NCBI GenBank assembly: GCA_025965395.1 | Contig: JAOPXA010000278.1 | Span: 1-5,887 of the forward strand | From: Nocardioidaceae bacterium | GTDB lineage: Bacteria; Actinomycetota; Actinomycetes; Propionibacteriales; Nocardioidaceae | Length of the DNA: 5,887 bases | Direction of reading: 5' to 3' | Shown here: one piece after another, positions 5,353 through 5,887 of the stretch | Layout: every line of letters begins with the position of its first letter | Numbering within the stretch: the first letter of the stretch is position 1 | The notes under the pieces: generated by a model | The model's database searches: none | What the model saw: the letters and a program-made list of their open reading frames with translations, nothing else | What the model was told of the DNA's origin: nothing | Translations under genes and position numbers: made by a program

Positions 5353-5887
5353 CGGCGGTCAACTCGGCGACATGGTCCTTCGCCGACCCCGACTTCGTCG
5401 ACAACCCCTACCCCGTGCTCGCGCGGCTGCGCGCTGAAGCGCCGATGATCTGGCATGCCGAGACTGGGCGGTGGCTCGCCACCACGCACGACGCGGTCAG
5501 CCAGACGCTGCGCAACCGCGCGTTGGGCCGCGTCTGGACCGACTGGGAGCCGGTCGAGCAGATGGAGCCGTTCAACGCGCTGCACCGCCACCAGATGATG
5601 GAGAACGAGCCACCTGTCCATACGCGACTCAGGCGCCTCGTCGCCGGCGCATTCGGCCGCGGCCACGTCGAACGCATGCGCCCGCGGGTCGAAGCACTCG
5701 CAGCGGGTCTGCTCGATGACCTCAGCGGCACCGTCGACCTGCTGAGCGGCTACGCCGAGCCGCTGCCGGTACTCGTCATTGCCGACCTGCTCGGGGTCCC
5801 CGGTGACGACCACGTGATGCTGCGTGACTGGTCGCAAACCATCGTGCGCATGTATGAGCAGGGGATCTCCGACGAGGTCAAGCGTGA
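5349..5887 (+). CDS. Cytochrome P450, N-terminal part (3' end outside window)
   Basis: The reading frame starts at the ATG overlapping the cdd stop by 4 bases and stays open to the right edge, giving 179 residues of a protein normally about 400 long. It is a soluble bacterial class P450 with no membrane anchor. FADPDFVDNPYPVLARLRAEAP (11-32) is the usual N-terminal motif, followed by the first beta sheet and the B helix (RWLATTHDAVSQTLRN, 41-56). The C-helix motif is ENEPPVHTRLRRLVAGAF (85-102), where His91 and Arg95 should bind haem propionates. VDLLSGYAEPLPVLVIADLLGVP (129-151) is the D/E-helix region. The oxygen-binding I helix and the haem-ligand cysteine lie beyond the window, so activity and subfamily cannot be judged. 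It should oxidise a small hydrophobic substrate using electrons from a ferredoxin. Overlap with cdd implies translational coupling. Confidence 0.94.
   Translation, partial: MTAVNSATWSFADPDFVDNPYPVLARLRAEAPMIWHAETGRWLATTHDAVSQTLRNRALGRVWTDWEPVEQMEPFNALHRHQMMENEPPVHTRLRRLVAGAFGRGHVERMRPRVEALAAGLLDDLSGTVDLLSGYAEPLPVLVIADLLGVPGDDHVMLRDWSQTIVRMYEQGISDEVKR

Noticed and set aside
1..5887. CRISPR, insertion sequence, attachment site, tRNA or retroelement-like structure
   Set aside because: No regularly spaced repeats, transposase or recombinase motifs, tRNA arms, or long direct repeats were seen on either strand; the genes form a dense ordinary chromosomal layout.

Overview
The window reads as a chromosomal segment from a high-G+C actinobacterium. 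By eye roughly two thirds of the bases are G or C, with strong G/C preference at third codon positions. Gene types point the same way: an F420-dependent luciferase-like oxidoreductase, a MarR/MFS pair joined by a TTGA overlap, a P450, and several start codons that sit 6-7 bases after a TANNNT -10 element with no Shine-Dalgarno, as expected for leaderless mRNAs. Protein style suggests the Nocardioidaceae (Nocardioides or Aeromicrobium-like), but this is a low-confidence impression. No mobile element, CRISPR array, tRNA or rRNA is visible.

Layout. Positions 1-565 (+) hold the 3' part of an unrecognised, cysteine-containing, probably exported protein. Convergent with it, only 2 bases away, is an F420-dependent LLM-class oxidoreductase (1440-568, - strand, GTG start). 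A regulatory region of about 160 bases (1441-1603) separates it from the divergent MarR gene and contains three separate inverted repeats. The one nearest marR overlaps the marR promoter. From 1604 to the right edge every gene is on the + strand: marR, an MFS exporter overlapping it by 4 bases, an SRPBCC-fold protein 5 bases later, then an M20 metal-dependent amidohydrolase, cytidine deaminase, and a cytochrome P450 cut off by the window end that overlaps the deaminase by 4 bases (ATGA).

How the genes may work together. The left half looks like a ligand-responsive module: MarR likely represses itself and the exporter, and possibly the divergent oxidoreductase and the downstream SRPBCC protein. 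The right half looks like a catabolic or salvage group (amide hydrolysis, pyrimidine nucleoside deamination) with a P450 translationally coupled to the deaminase. Substrates cannot be read from the sequence. All families are known; the less ordinary points are the compact operator/promoter at 1570-1604, the extra inverted repeats at 1461-1522, and the cdd-P450 coupling. There is no intergenic stretch over 300 bases, and I see no convincing evidence of a wholly new system.
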